Positions 6,827 through 15,133 of a stretch of DNA of 43,721 bases are shown in pieces. The stretch comes from Bacillota bacterium (GTDB taxonomy: Bacteria; Bacillota; Sulfobacillia; Sulfobacillales; Sulfobacillaceae). The DNA lies in the NCBI GenBank assembly GCA_023475835.1, contig JAMCVM010000089.1, positions 1-43,721 on the forward strand, in the 5' to 3' direction. The position numbers and the translations under genes are program-made. Within the stretch, counting starts at the first letter, position 1; each line of letters starts with the position of its first letter. The notes under the pieces are model-generated. The model worked only from the letters and a program-made list of their open reading frames with translations. It was not told the origin of the DNA and did not search any database.

Positions 6827-8698
6827 TCAACCTGCGTGAGACGCCTCTACCACCCCTATCTGTTCGGAGGTCAAGCTGTGTCTTCGGTCAGAGTCGGCGA
6901 CAATGCGCGCGGTGGCAAAAGTTCTAAAAGCCCGCTGGATCTCAATGCAAACCCTCTCTCCAACTCGCTGACCTGCTCCCTCAATATCAATCACGTAACC
7001 AGCCAAACGACTGATGCCGTCTTTGGTGTTGGTTTGATGCCGTTCTTCCACCAACACCTCCAAGGACATTCCTTCGTGGACTGGCAGGGCCAATGCCTCT
7101 ACCGCCGCTCGAGTGCCAATTTTTCGGATCTTGAGTTCATCCATAGCGCATTCCTGAGATCCGCGAACAAACACGGAACGATGGCTTTCTCGTTCCAATT
7201 CTTTCAGATTGGTCCCTCCAGGGCCAATCAAGTGGGCCGCGATCTGGGGGTGAGCTTCGGCCAAAATTGCCTCAGCTCCCGTTTCCCTCAGACGGTCCAC
7301 AATCCGCTGGCGAAGCCGCCTCGCAATCACCTCTTCGGACAGCACATGCCCCCGGCCTTCACACGACGGGCATACCCGAGTCATCTGACTCAAAAGGGAT
7401 TCGCGCACTTTCTTTCGAGTCATCTCTAAAAGACCCAGCCGAGTCATGCCCAACACCGTCACTCGCGTGCGATCGCTCTTTAACGCTCCATGCAGGGTCT
7501 TGATCAACTCGCCTTCATCATCGTCGCCTTCCATGTCGATAAAGTCGACCACGATAATGCCGCTCAAGTCTCTAAGACGCATCTGCCGCGCGATTTCCAC
7601 GGCCGCCTCTTTATTGGTGCTCAGCACCGTATCGGATAAGTCGGTGGTGCCGACATTCTTGCCCGTATTGACGTCGATCACGGTTAACGCTTCGGTTTCG
7701 TCCACCACTAAATACCCGCCACACTTGAGCCACACTCTGCGCTTTAACGCCCGGTCCAATTCGGCCTCGGCGCCCCGCGCTTCGAACAGAGGCACCGCTC
7801 CCGTATACAAGTCAATGCGTTGCTTTAATTTTGGCGACAAGGTGCCGGCAATTTCCCGAGCCCGCTGATACGCCTGGGCATCATCCACCACAAATCGATC
7901 CACCGACTCGTCAAAGTGGTCCCGGATAGTCCTGAACACCAAATTCGCTTCGCGATGAAGCAATGCCGGCGAATGCGCTGTTCGCGCTCGCGCCTTAATC
8001 CGACTCCACAACCGCCGCAAGTAAGCCAAATCTCGAATCAAAGTATGCTGCGGAACCCCCTCTGCCACGGTGCGGACAATGATGCCCATGCCCCGCGGGC
8101 GCATCCTTTCGGCCAGGGTTCGAAGCCGCTCTCGTTCAGATTCTCTCGCTATCCGCCGCGAAACCCCGATCGTGTCCGAGTAGGGTGTTAAGACCAAATA
8201 CCGTCCCGGAAGGCTGACATTGGTGGTCACCCGAGCCCCTTTGGAACCGATAGGCTCCTTCGAAACCTGAACAATCACCTCCTGCCCCACTTTCAACACA
8301 TCTTGAATACTTCGACCCCGACTATGGTCGCGCTCTTCGGCATGTGCATCGTCTACGTATAAAAACGCGTTCTTCTCCTGACCGAGATTGACGAAAGCGG
8401 CACGCATCCCTGGCAACACGTTTTCTACTCGACCCTTGTAAATGTTTCCAGCCGCTTGGTCCTCCTCGGCTCGCTCCGTATAAAATTCCACTAATTGCCC
8501 ATCCTCGATAATTGCCAACCGGCTCTCTCTAATCCCAAAATTAACCAAAATCTCTTTAAAAACCTTTGGTTCCGGCACGGAAGGAGGCAATACCGTCTCT
8601 TCCTCCTCCTCCGGGGATTCGGCGCCGGTCACCTCGGCGGCCACTTGGACCGTTTCTGCCGGAAGAATCCCCCAACGGCGACGCTTTCGCCGTGTCAT
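6827..8698 (-). CDS. rng: Ribonuclease G/E
   Basis: An endoribonuclease of the RNase E/G family that cuts single-stranded AU-rich RNA during rRNA maturation and mRNA decay. It has 623 residues. An acidic linker (EEEEET) is followed by an S1 domain (about 84-160, NIYKGRVENVLPGMRAAFVN). The DNase I-like catalytic domain has D342 in VIDVNTGKN and D385 in IVVDFIDM, and the zinc link is CPSCEGRG (C443, C446). The long E. coli RNase E degradosome tail is absent. It sits between spoIVFB and rplU, not a usual place in B. subtilis, which lacks this enzyme. The ATG at 8698 follows an AAAGGGG site. Confidence 0.96.
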   Translation of the reverse strand: MTRRKRRRWGILPAETVQVAAEVTGAESPEEEEETVLPPSVPEPKVFKEILVNFGIRESRLAIIEDGQLVEFYTERAEEDQAAGNIYKGRVENVLPGMRAAFVNLGQEKNAFLYVDDAHAEERDHSRGRSIQDVLKVGQEVIVQVSKEPIGSKGARVTTNVSLPGRYLVLTPYSDTIGVSRRIARESERERLRTLAERMRPRGMGIIVRTVAEGVPQHTLIRDLAYLRRLWSRIKARARTAHSPALLHREANLVFRTIRDHFDESVDRFVVDDAQAYQRAREIAGTLSPKLKQRIDLYTGAVPLFEARGAEAELDRALKRRVWLKCGGYLVVDETEALTVIDVNTGKNVGTTDLSDTVLSTNKEAAVEIARQMRLRDLSGIIVVDFIDMEGDDDEGELIKTLHGALKSDRTRVTVLGMTRLGLLEMTRKKVRESLLSQMTRVCPSCEGRGHVLSEEVIARRLRQRIVDRLRETGAEAILAEAHPQIAAHLIGPGGTNLKELERESHRSVFVRGSQECAMDELKIRKIGTRAAVEALALPVHEGMSLEVLVEERHQTNTKDGISRLAGYVIDIEGAGQRVGERVCIEIQRAFRTFATARIVADSDRRHSLTSEQIGVVEASHAG

Positions 8699-8792
8699 TC
8701 CTAAGCCCCTTTCCCGATGATTCGGAATTCATTGATCGGATACACCAGATTTCGGTATCCTGAGCCCATCATAGAGAATAGACGGGGCTTCG

Positions 8793-9668
8793 TCAACGCA
8801 CCACCAACAGATTGCCCACTGTGATCGACGGCCCATGGTGATGTAGACCCGCTATCAGGTCTTCTTCTGAAAGCACTCCTAACGGTCGCAGTTCGCTGTC
8901 TAAGACCGACACCCGATGATAATGCATGGGTCGCATCACCTCCAAGACTTTGCCCACCGGGGTGCTTTCCCGTACCGCCAGATCGTCAACTCTCCAAATC
9001 GGTCGCTGCTGAAACCGCGATGGGCGCACCGCCAAATCTCTAATGATCCAATACGATGATTGGGAGCGTTGTCCCCGCGCCCCCCAGTATAAAAAGGCGG
9101 AGAAAATCGCCAGATTAAAAGGCAGGCGTCCAAAAGCGAGGCAAAGCAAGGCGATGCCGATCAGTCCCCGGGCCATCCATAACCCCGCCTCGGTCACCAC
9201 GCGCTCCGCCCGGGCGTGGCCCAGGCGGCGACCCAGGTACACTCGAGCCAAGCGACCGCCGTCTAGCGGGGCGACGGGCAGGAGATTCAACGCCCCTAAG
9301 CCCAGATTCAAGGTAATAAACTCTCGGACGAGGGGACTGGGCACTCCCACCTTACCCTCTAAGGACCATGCCAGTGCCGCCAACAAAAAGTTTTGAATGG
9401 GACCAGCCATGGCCACCATCATTTCTACGTCCGGGTCTTGACTGCCTAATCCATCGATCCGAGCGATGCCGCCAAACGGCCAAATCTCAATCCGATCCAC
9501 GCGGAGTCCATAGGTTTCCGCAATCAGGGCATGCGACAGTTCATGCATAAACACCACCGTGAAGGCTATCCACATGCGCGACAGGTGGCCGGTCAAGGCG
9601 TACGCCAGTAACACCAACAAAAAAAGCGGGTGAATGTAAACCCTTCGCCACCATGCGTTGGCGCTCAC
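8793..9668 (-). CDS. spoIVFB: SpoIVFB-like site-2 protease (peptidase M50)
   Basis: A membrane-embedded zinc metalloprotease. HELSH at residues 42-46 is the metal and catalytic motif, and NLLPVAPLDGGR near 128-139 supplies the third ligand D136. Several hydrophobic segments lie around these, and the last 60 residues form a CBS-like domain, as in SpoIVFB. In B. subtilis SpoIVFB frees the mother-cell sigma factor SigK from its pro-sequence. The gene overlaps the upstream spoIVFA-like gene by four bases (GTGA), and both lie between the min genes and rplU as in Bacillus. The substrate here is inferred. Confidence 0.9.
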   Translation of the reverse strand: MSANAWWRRVYIHPLFLLVLLAYALTGHLSRMWIAFTVVFMHELSHALIAETYGLRVDRIEIWPFGGIARIDGLGSQDPDVEMMVAMAGPIQNFLLAALAWSLEGKVGVPSPLVREFITLNLGLGALNLLPVAPLDGGRLARVYLGRRLGHARAERVVTEAGLWMARGLIGIALLCLAFGRLPFNLAIFSAFLYWGARGQRSQSSYWIIRDLAVRPSRFQQRPIWRVDDLAVRESTPVGKVLEVMRPMHYHRVSVLDSELRPLGVLSEEDLIAGLHHHGPSITVGNLLVVR

Positions 9669-10276
9669 TTTAGGCCGCCTCCGACCAAGCCTTGGGCAAA
9701 GAGGCCGGGTGCTTCGGGATTGACCGGATAGCCGTGGTCCTTAAGAACAATCTGAATCTGGTCCGACCGGACTTGACCAATGACTCCCCCCGGCCCTAGC
9801 TCTTCCCCTATCCTGGCGCGGATAGTCCCCAGGTCTGAAAACGTCAGCGTGCAGTCCGGCTTGACCACCAAAGTCACCCGCCCTACCCCATCGGACCTAT
9901 CGATGGCCCGAACTCGGCCCCCCGGCCCGGCTAATACTGGCTCCTCAACCCTGGTGCGGACCAAAACTCCCGAATGAAATTGCACATTCGTCCCCAATCC
10001 GCTCCAACCAAATCGATGCTCAACCTGGCCGAACTCTACTACCGCGGGCCAACCGGCACTCGCTCGGGGCTTAGAAGACCGCCGGAGTCTTAACGGTCTC
10101 AAGGTGGAAATCGTCGTCCACTTTTCGGCGAAGGTGTCTAGCGACTTTGTCCAATGCCAGTGATAGACAGTGCCCCCACGCAGCACCACCCCTATCGCAG
10201 CCGCTACCGCCACTTGGCCCGAGAGCCTCACCAGTCGGGACATCCATTGCGAATGATCCTCCATGGGTTTGTCCAA
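9665..10276 (-). CDS. spoIVFA: SpoIVFA-like protein with degenerate M23 domain
   Basis: A 203-residue protein with one membrane segment (about 20-37) and a C-terminal region with the LytM/M23 fold pattern: GQVEHRFGWSG, then FHSGVLVRT, EEPVLAGPGGRVRAID and a final ILVKDHG-type strand. The zinc ligands of active M23 enzymes are missing: the H-x3-D site reads HSGV and the HxH site reads TFSDL. SpoIVFA of B. subtilis is likewise inactive and holds SpoIVFB in check. The TTG start at 10276 has GGGAGGTG just upstream. Its position directly before spoIVFB supports the assignment; sequence similarity alone is modest. Confidence 0.82.
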   Translation of the reverse strand: MDKPMEDHSQWMSRLVRLSGQVAVAAAIGVVLRGGTVYHWHWTKSLDTFAEKWTTISTLRPLRLRRSSKPRASAGWPAVVEFGQVEHRFGWSGLGTNVQFHSGVLVRTRVEEPVLAGPGGRVRAIDRSDGVGRVTLVVKPDCTLTFSDLGTIRARIGEELGPGGVIGQVRSDQIQIVLKDHGYPVNPEAPGLFAQGLVGGGLK

Positions 10277-10440
10277 AGTCCACCTCCCGCTCCCAGAAGG
10301 TATGCCCCAAAGTACTCGGCCATGACCTCTCTATGGAAAACGATCGATGCCCAATAAAGTTTTAGACCGTAGCAGGAGTTTGACCGCGGATGGCGAACCT
10401 TAAGATTGGCTGAAGACTTAATTGCCCAAGGAGGATGTTT

Positions 10441-10746
10441 ATGAAAGAACGTTGGCGTACCCTATTAGCCGTAGCCGCAGTGGCTGGCGGTCTATTGTTT
10501 GTGGCCGCTCCGGCAATGACTTTTGCTCACAGCGCACCGGCGGCCAAAATTTCTGCCGCTAAGACCAAGTCTTCCGCTACCAAGGCGAAGACCACCGCCA
10601 AAGTCAAAGCGAAGGCGAAGACCACCACCAAAGCGAAAAAAGTGGCCAAGAAAGTGAAGGCCAAGTCGAAGAAGGTCAAAGTGACCAAAAAGGCCAAAAC
10701 CACAAAGGCTAAAAAATCCAGCAAAAAAGCAGCAAAGAAGAAGTAG
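10441..10746 (+). CDS. Secreted Lys/Ala-rich low-complexity protein
   Basis: A 101-residue protein. It begins with a signal peptide (KERWRTLLAVAAVAGGLLFV, likely cleavage after TFAHS or nearby) and then consists almost only of Lys, Ala, Thr and Ser in AKxKAK and KKxKAK repeats, like histone H1 tails. No fold is expected. AAGGAGG at 10428-10434 lies six bases before the ATG at 10441. It is the only plus-strand gene in a long minus-strand series and is divergent from spoIVFA. A strong two-way terminator follows. A polycationic exported protein could bind cell-wall polymers, DNA or spore components; I cannot say which. Confidence 0.82.
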   Translation: MKERWRTLLAVAAVAGGLLFVAAPAMTFAHSAPAAKISAAKTKSSATKAKTTAKVKAKAKTTTKAKKVAKKVKAKSKKVKVTKKAKTTKAKKSSKKAAKKK

Positions 10747-10760
10747 GAACCCGACTCACC

Positions 10761-10802
10761 AATAACCCCAGGCGAATCCTTGCCGATTCGCCTGGGGTTA
10801 TT
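10761..10802. terminator. Bidirectional terminator
   Basis: A perfect 18-bp stem (10761-10778 with 10785-10802) and a 6-base loop lie 14 bases after the Lys-rich gene. The arms end in AATAA and TTATT. The stop codon of the convergent 50-residue gene (10798-10800) lies within one arm, so it serves both transcripts. Confidence 0.85.
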
Positions 10803-10950
10803 GCTTACGGGATTCTTGTTTCGACCGTTTTTTAGCTTTAGGACGCGTTTCCAAGCGGCTTAAACGACGTTCAATCCGTGACAACTGTGCAAACAGTGCA
10901 ACCAGCACCGCACCGTCTACGGCAAGCAAAATCACAATCCACGATCGCAC
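10798..10950 (-). CDS. Small single-pass membrane protein, 50 residues
   Basis: A short frame translates as an N-terminal hydrophobic helix (WIVILLAVDGAVLVALFAQL), then a positively charged helix with spaced Arg (SRIERRLSRLETR) and a KAKKRSKQ tail. This is the layout of a small membrane protein with a cytoplasmic basic tail. The GTG start at 10950 has AAGGTGG eight bases upstream, and the gene begins 13 bases after the PAP2 phosphatase stop, so the two probably form an operon. No family is recognised. Coding is supported by the ribosome binding site, spacing, terminator position and sensible composition, not by homology. Confidence 0.72.
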   Translation of the reverse strand: MRSWIVILLAVDGAVLVALFAQLSRIERRLSRLETRPKAKKRSKQESRKQ

Positions 10951-10963
10951 CGACTATCCACCT

Positions 10964-11593
10964 TCAATCCATCCGCATTCGGCTCCGGTAGCGACTTCGT
11001 TCCGGACGAATCCTAAAGATGGCGTAACCCAGGTTCACCAGCCACTCTAACTGTCGCCTTAAAGCGAGCACAATCAACCCTGAAATCACCCCAATGGTCG
11101 CTCCCGCTAAGACATCGGTAGGCCAGTGCAGACCAACAAAGACGCGGGCAACGGCAATCGTGGCAGCAAAGATGAGTCCAAAAATTCCTTCCCGCTTTTT
11201 ACTCGCATAAAACAAGCCGACGGCAAACGCGAAGCTTCCAGCCGCATGGTCGCTCGGAAACGACGTGTCAGGTTTGTGCTGCAACAACTGATGGACCAGG
11301 AGCGGTTCATACACGAACGGACGCGGACGATAATAGAAGTGCCCAATAATCACGTTAATCACTAACGCCAAAACGCCCGCCACCACCGCATAGACCACCG
11401 CCTTGCGGGTTTGGCTTTGGACCCGCGGCGGCCAAAACCATAGCACAACAAACACCACCAACCAAATTTCAGGCGCAAACTTGGCCAAGACTTTGCCAAG
11501 ATCATTCAACACCGGGCTAATCTGGGTCCATCCGTTCACAATATGAAACCAGTGCTTATCGAACGCGGTGATACCAATCGTTTGACGATGCAC
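10964..11593 (-). CDS. PAP2-family phosphatase, probable undecaprenyl-diphosphatase
   Basis: A 209-residue membrane protein of the type 2 phosphatidic acid phosphatase family. The three active-site motifs are visible: YYRPRPF, SFPSDHAAGSF and RVFVGLHWPTDVLAG. Five or so hydrophobic helices surround them. BcrC-type members recycle undecaprenyl pyrophosphate for cell-wall synthesis, which fits the neighbours rodA and mreBCD. The substrate is inferred. The GTG start at 11593 has GGAGG seven bases upstream. It is 24 bases after rodA and 13 bases before the small membrane gene. Confidence 0.9.
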   Translation of the reverse strand: MHRQTIGITAFDKHWFHIVNGWTQISPVLNDLGKVLAKFAPEIWLVVFVVLWFWPPRVQSQTRKAVVYAVVAGVLALVINVIIGHFYYRPRPFVYEPLLVHQLLQHKPDTSFPSDHAAGSFAFAVGLFYASKKREGIFGLIFAATIAVARVFVGLHWPTDVLAGATIGVISGLIVLALRRQLEWLVNLGYAIFRIRPERSRYRSRMRMD

Positions 11594-11617
11594 CTAGGCT
11601 CCTCCATAGATTCCAGA

Positions 11618-12799
11618 TTAAGACGCGTTTTCCTTCGAGTATACACTGGTCGATGGCGAACTGGCCGCAGAGATCGGCTGTTGGCGACGCATATAAACGT
11701 TAATAATCATCCCGATCCCTGCCGAGTCCGCCAAAAACGCTGAACCCCCGTAACTGAAAAAGGGCAAAGGCACCCCGGCTACCGGCATGATTCCGGTGGC
11801 CATGCCCGCGCTTTCAAGCACATGGAAGGCCAACAAGGAGGCAAACCCCGACGCCAGCAACAATCCAAAACGATCCCGAGCTTTGACGGCAATATACATC
11901 GTCCGCCCAATCAATAAGAGATAGACAAAGAGTACCGCAATACTCCCGACAAACCCCAGCTCTTCCCCGACCAACGCGTAGATAAAGTCCGTATAGGACT
12001 CGGGCAAATAACTAAGCTGGGTCGAATGCGACAAGGATAGCCCACTTCCAAATAGGCCTCCGCTACCCACGGCAATCCGTGACTGAATCACGTTGTATCC
12101 CGCCCCGGTGGGATCGGCACCAGGATGTAAAAAGATTAAAAGGCGCTGCAACTGATACTGATGCATGGGCAGCGGAATCAGATGGGGATAGGTCAGATGC
12201 AAATAAATCCAACCTATCACTAAAGCCAAACCTCCGCCGAAAATCAACAAAAGTCGCCAAATGGGAACACCAGCCATCAGCAACATCCCGAACGTAATGG
12301 CAACAAACACTAGGGTCGTACCCAGGTCCGGCTGTTTGAGAATCAAAGCCATCGGCAAGGCGACTTGCAAAAACGGTGTGACTAAGTCCCGCCAGTGCGT
12401 CATCGACACTTTGCTGTCAAGCAAAGTCGCCAAGGCCACAATAATAGCAATTTTGGCAAATTCCGAGGGCTGCAACTGAAACGGGCCGACCTGAATCCAC
12501 CGCTGCCCGCCTAATGCCGTATGCCCTTTGACCACCACATACAGCAAAAGAGCAACCGATCCCCAATAGACGAAGGGAGCAAAACGCTTGAATCGTTCAT
12601 ACGGAACCGCGGCGACCACGAACACCGTGATTAGTCCGAGGCCAATCCACACCAGTTGACGCTCCACATAATAGCCCGGACTCGGACTGTAGGGGGCCGA
12701 GCCCGAGGCAATGATAGGAATAGACAGCCCCGCAATCAACAACATAATGACTAGGCTGACGTAGTCAAAATGGCGCCAAACACTTCGTGTGCTCATCAC
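11618..12799 (-). CDS. rodA: Rod-shape SEDS glycosyltransferase RodA
   Basis: A SEDS-family peptidoglycan polymerase with about ten membrane helices in 393 residues. Typical blocks are HTALGGQRWIQVGPFQLQPSE, KQPDLGTTLVFVAI, YNVIQSRIAVGSGGLFG and GIMPVAGVPLPFFSYGGSA. RodA is favoured over FtsW because the gene is placed with mre and min genes and the GxxRWI motif is RodA-like. The start is GTG at 12799 or ATG at 12796; GGAGG lies about nine bases before the GTG. A 101-base gap separates it from minE. Confidence 0.94.
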   Translation of the reverse strand: MMSTRSVWRHFDYVSLVIMLLIAGLSIPIIASGSAPYSPSPGYYVERQLVWIGLGLITVFVVAAVPYERFKRFAPFVYWGSVALLLYVVVKGHTALGGQRWIQVGPFQLQPSEFAKIAIIVALATLLDSKVSMTHWRDLVTPFLQVALPMALILKQPDLGTTLVFVAITFGMLLMAGVPIWRLLLIFGGGLALVIGWIYLHLTYPHLIPLPMHQYQLQRLLIFLHPGADPTGAGYNVIQSRIAVGSGGLFGSGLSLSHSTQLSYLPESYTDFIYALVGEELGFVGSIAVLFVYLLLIGRTMYIAVKARDRFGLLLASGFASLLAFHVLESAGMATGIMPVAGVPLPFFSYGGSAFLADSAGIGMIINVYMRRQQPISAASSPSTSVYSKENAS

Positions 12800-12900
12800 G
12801 TACCAGCCCCTCCGAGTCTACCTACTCTACTGAGTATAACGGCAAATTTCACCGCAAGCGACTCGAAAGATCTTGCGCCCCTGCAAAGATCTACCATGAG

Positions 12901-13158
12901 TTACCCTCTGCGGCGCTTAATCGGGATGTTGGCCACCAGTGCCATCGACTCCTCATGCCGAGAAAAGTCCACCTGAAATCCCTCTTGGTCAATATCCAAG
13001 TATTTCGAGATCACAGTCAGCAAATCATTTTTCAGATCTTCAAGCGCTTGCGGCGACAGACTGCCACGATCATGCATCAGCACTAGGCGCAGCCTTTCTT
13101 TAGCCACGTCTTTGCTCGCATCCTCTCGCCCGAACACTCGTGCGAACAAATCAAACAT
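12901..13158 (-). CDS. minE: Cell division topological factor MinE
   Basis: MinE stimulates MinD ATPase and drives Min oscillation. The 85-residue protein starts with the membrane-binding helix MFDLFARVFGRE. The anti-MinCD region ERLRLVLMHDRG follows, then the dimer domain LKNDLLTVISKYLDID...VDFSRHEESMALVANIPIK. The ATG at 13158 has GGGGAGG seven bases before it; an upstream GTG overlapping the minD stop is less likely. MinE is absent from B. subtilis but present in many clostridial relatives. Confidence 0.95.
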   Translation of the reverse strand: MFDLFARVFGREDASKDVAKERLRLVLMHDRGSLSPQALEDLKNDLLTVISKYLDIDQEGFQVDFSRHEESMALVANIPIKRRRG

Positions 13159-13175
13159 GGCGTGCCCTCCCCGGC

Positions 13176-13973
13176 TCACCCTTTCAACCCCATCATACGA
13201 CGAATTCGACCAAAGAGTGAAGACTCCTCCTCTAATTTGGGAAACGGGACCTCTTCTCCGCGAAGCCTGCGCGTAATTTGTCGATAGGCCTCACCTGCTC
13301 GCGAGTTCGGGTTCATCACCGCCGGCTCGCCCCGGTTGGTAGAAATCACGATGGCTTCGTCCTCGGGGACGACCCCGATCAATTCAATCGCCAAGATTTC
13401 AATCATATCATCGATATCCATCATGTCGCCACGCTTGACCATTGCCGGCCGAATCCGATTGATAATGAGATACGGTTTATGCTTTTCGTACGCTTCTAAG
13501 AGTCCAATGATGCGGTCCGCATCGCGCACGGAAGAGACTTCGGGAGTAGCCACGACTAAAGCCTTGTCTGCTCCGGCCACCGCGTTCTTAAAGCCCTGTT
13601 CAATCCCGGCCGGTGAATCGATGAGGACATAATCAAACTCTTCCTTCATCGTCTCGACCAAATCCTTCATCTGCTCTGGACTCACTGCGGTCTTGTCCCG
13701 CGTTTGCGCCGCTGGCAGCAACTGCAAGTTTTCGAAGCGCTTGTCTTTAATCAGGGCGTGGCGCAGCTTGGCAAACCCCTCCACCACATCGACCAAATCA
13801 TAAACAATACGATTTTCGAGACCCATTACCACATCCAAATTCCTTAAACCGATATCTGCGTCAATCAGAGCCACTTTGCTTCCCGCTTGTGCCAATCCAG
13901 CTCCAATATTGGCGGTCGTCGTCGTTTTTCCCACGCCACCCTTGCCCGACGTGATGACGATCGCTTCTCCCAT
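13176..13973 (-). CDS. minD: Septum site-determining ATPase MinD
   Basis: A 265-residue deviant Walker A ATPase (KGGVGKTTT at about 10-18, switch motif DSPAGIEQGF). The C-terminal amphipathic helix SLFGRIRRMMGLKG binds membrane in its ATP form. It recruits MinC and is stimulated by MinE. The gene lies 15 bases after minC and just before minE, giving the order minC-minD-minE. Full length, with no odd residues seen. Confidence 0.97.
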   Translation of the reverse strand: MGEAIVITSGKGGVGKTTTTANIGAGLAQAGSKVALIDADIGLRNLDVVMGLENRIVYDLVDVVEGFAKLRHALIKDKRFENLQLLPAAQTRDKTAVSPEQMKDLVETMKEEFDYVLIDSPAGIEQGFKNAVAGADKALVVATPEVSSVRDADRIIGLLEAYEKHKPYLIINRIRPAMVKRGDMMDIDDMIEILAIELIGVVPEDEAIVISTNRGEPAVMNPNSRAGEAYRQITRRLRGEEVPFPKLEEESSLFGRIRRMMGLKG

Positions 13974-13988
13974 GCTCTCTGCTCCTCC

Positions 13989-14486
13989 TTACGATCGAGG
14001 TCCCAGTTGGCTTGTCTGCCACTGGTCGATAACCAAATGCCCTTCACGCACTTCAGCAAATTCCGGCACCTCGGGCAGTTGCTCATCCACATCATCGGGT
14101 GCCCTCGCTATCAAATGCGCAATACGCAATTGCGTGGGATTTAATCGGAATGCACTAACCATCGATCGAACATTGCCATACGCACCGGCATGAGCTACCC
14201 CTCGAAGCCATCCCATCACCACGATGTCGCCAGCGGCGGTAATTTCCGCCCCTGGATTGACGTCACCGACGACGACCACATTACCGTGAAAATGCACACG
14301 CTGGCCTGAACGGAGCGTCCGACGGATCATGAGCGTCGGATTCTTTAAAGCTTCATACTCCCAGTCATCCCCCACCACCTGAGTGTTGTGAGAACTTGGC
14401 TCGGATTCCATCTCAGTTCCCGAATGCCCCAGGCTGGAACCTTGCGGCAATCCGTCCGATGCTAATTTCGCGGTGCGTCGACCCAT
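13989..14486 (-). CDS. minC: MinC-like septum inhibitor lacking the usual N-terminal domain
   Basis: The C-terminal MinC beta-helix is clear from about residue 50: PTLMIRRTLRSGQRVHFHGNVVVVGDV, then NPGAEITAAGDIVVMGWLRGVAHAGA and LNPTQLRIAHLIARAPDD. The RSGQ motif contacts MinD. The ATG at 14486 has AAGGAG seven bases upstream and gives 165 residues, against about 225 in typical MinC. The first 50 residues are Ser/Gly-rich and do not resemble the MinC N domain that inhibits FtsZ. No in-frame extension restores it. The gap to mreD (14487-14623) holds no gene. Confidence 0.88.
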   Translation of the reverse strand: MGRRTAKLASDGLPQGSSLGHSGTEMESEPSSHNTQVVGDDWEYEALKNPTLMIRRTLRSGQRVHFHGNVVVVGDVNPGAEITAAGDIVVMGWLRGVAHAGAYGNVRSMVSAFRLNPTQLRIAHLIARAPDDVDEQLPEVPEFAEVREGHLVIDQWQTSQLGPRS

Positions 14487-14623
14487 CACGCATCTCCTTC
14501 GCACGATGTCAGCATCTTACAGATTCTCCCTCCGCCGACGAACTCCTGCCGAATCCGCACGCCGAGGAGCAAGTTTTCGCGAGCAAATTCTTCCACCCTT
14601 CGACCCCATCCGACCCTCACACG

Positions 14624-15133
14624 TCATCGACCTCCTCGACGGCTTCTTGACGATTCCGGGCGAAGACCTAAAATGGCCCCCACTGCCGGAGTAAACAGCA
14701 GGCTAAACAACACCAAATAGGGCAAGGGAGCACTCACCATCTGCCAAGCCACGGGGTACCCGATGACGTGGAGCAACAGCCACTGCGCCGGGCCCATCAC
14801 CAGTTGACTTAACGCCCCCACCACCCCGGGCAGAACAATCTGGTCGTGGCGCCACCGAGGCTGGTAGCTGGCAATGACATAACCCAAGACGCCGAAGGTC
14901 AAGGTATTCAATCCGATCAAACGACCGCCCAGCAAATCGGTCAGTGCCCCTCCGACTAGACCCAAAGCCAGCCCGCCGCGAGGCGTCTCATACAACGCCA
15001 AGACCACCACGAGAGACAGCATGATACTGGGAACATAGCCGACAGGGAATACCTCGGGCAACAACGCGGTCTGTACCATCAGTCCCAAAGCAAACAAGAC
15101 CACCCAATAGATCGGTCGCTGCCATGCCGCCAT
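14624..15133 (-). CDS. mreD: Rod shape-determining membrane protein MreD
   Basis: A 169-residue integral membrane protein with about five hydrophobic helices and the GALTDLLGGRLIGLNTLTFGVLGY pattern of MreD. It works with MreC and RodA in the elongasome. Its ATG overlaps the mreC stop (TAATG), so translation is coupled. The last ten residues are Arg/Ser-rich. Confidence 0.93.
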   Translation of the reverse strand: MAAWQRPIYWVVLFALGLMVQTALLPEVFPVGYVPSIMLSLVVVLALYETPRGGLALGLVGGALTDLLGGRLIGLNTLTFGVLGYVIASYQPRWRHDQIVLPGVVGALSQLVMGPAQWLLLHVIGYPVAWQMVSAPLPYLVLFSLLFTPAVGAILGLRPESSRSRRGGR

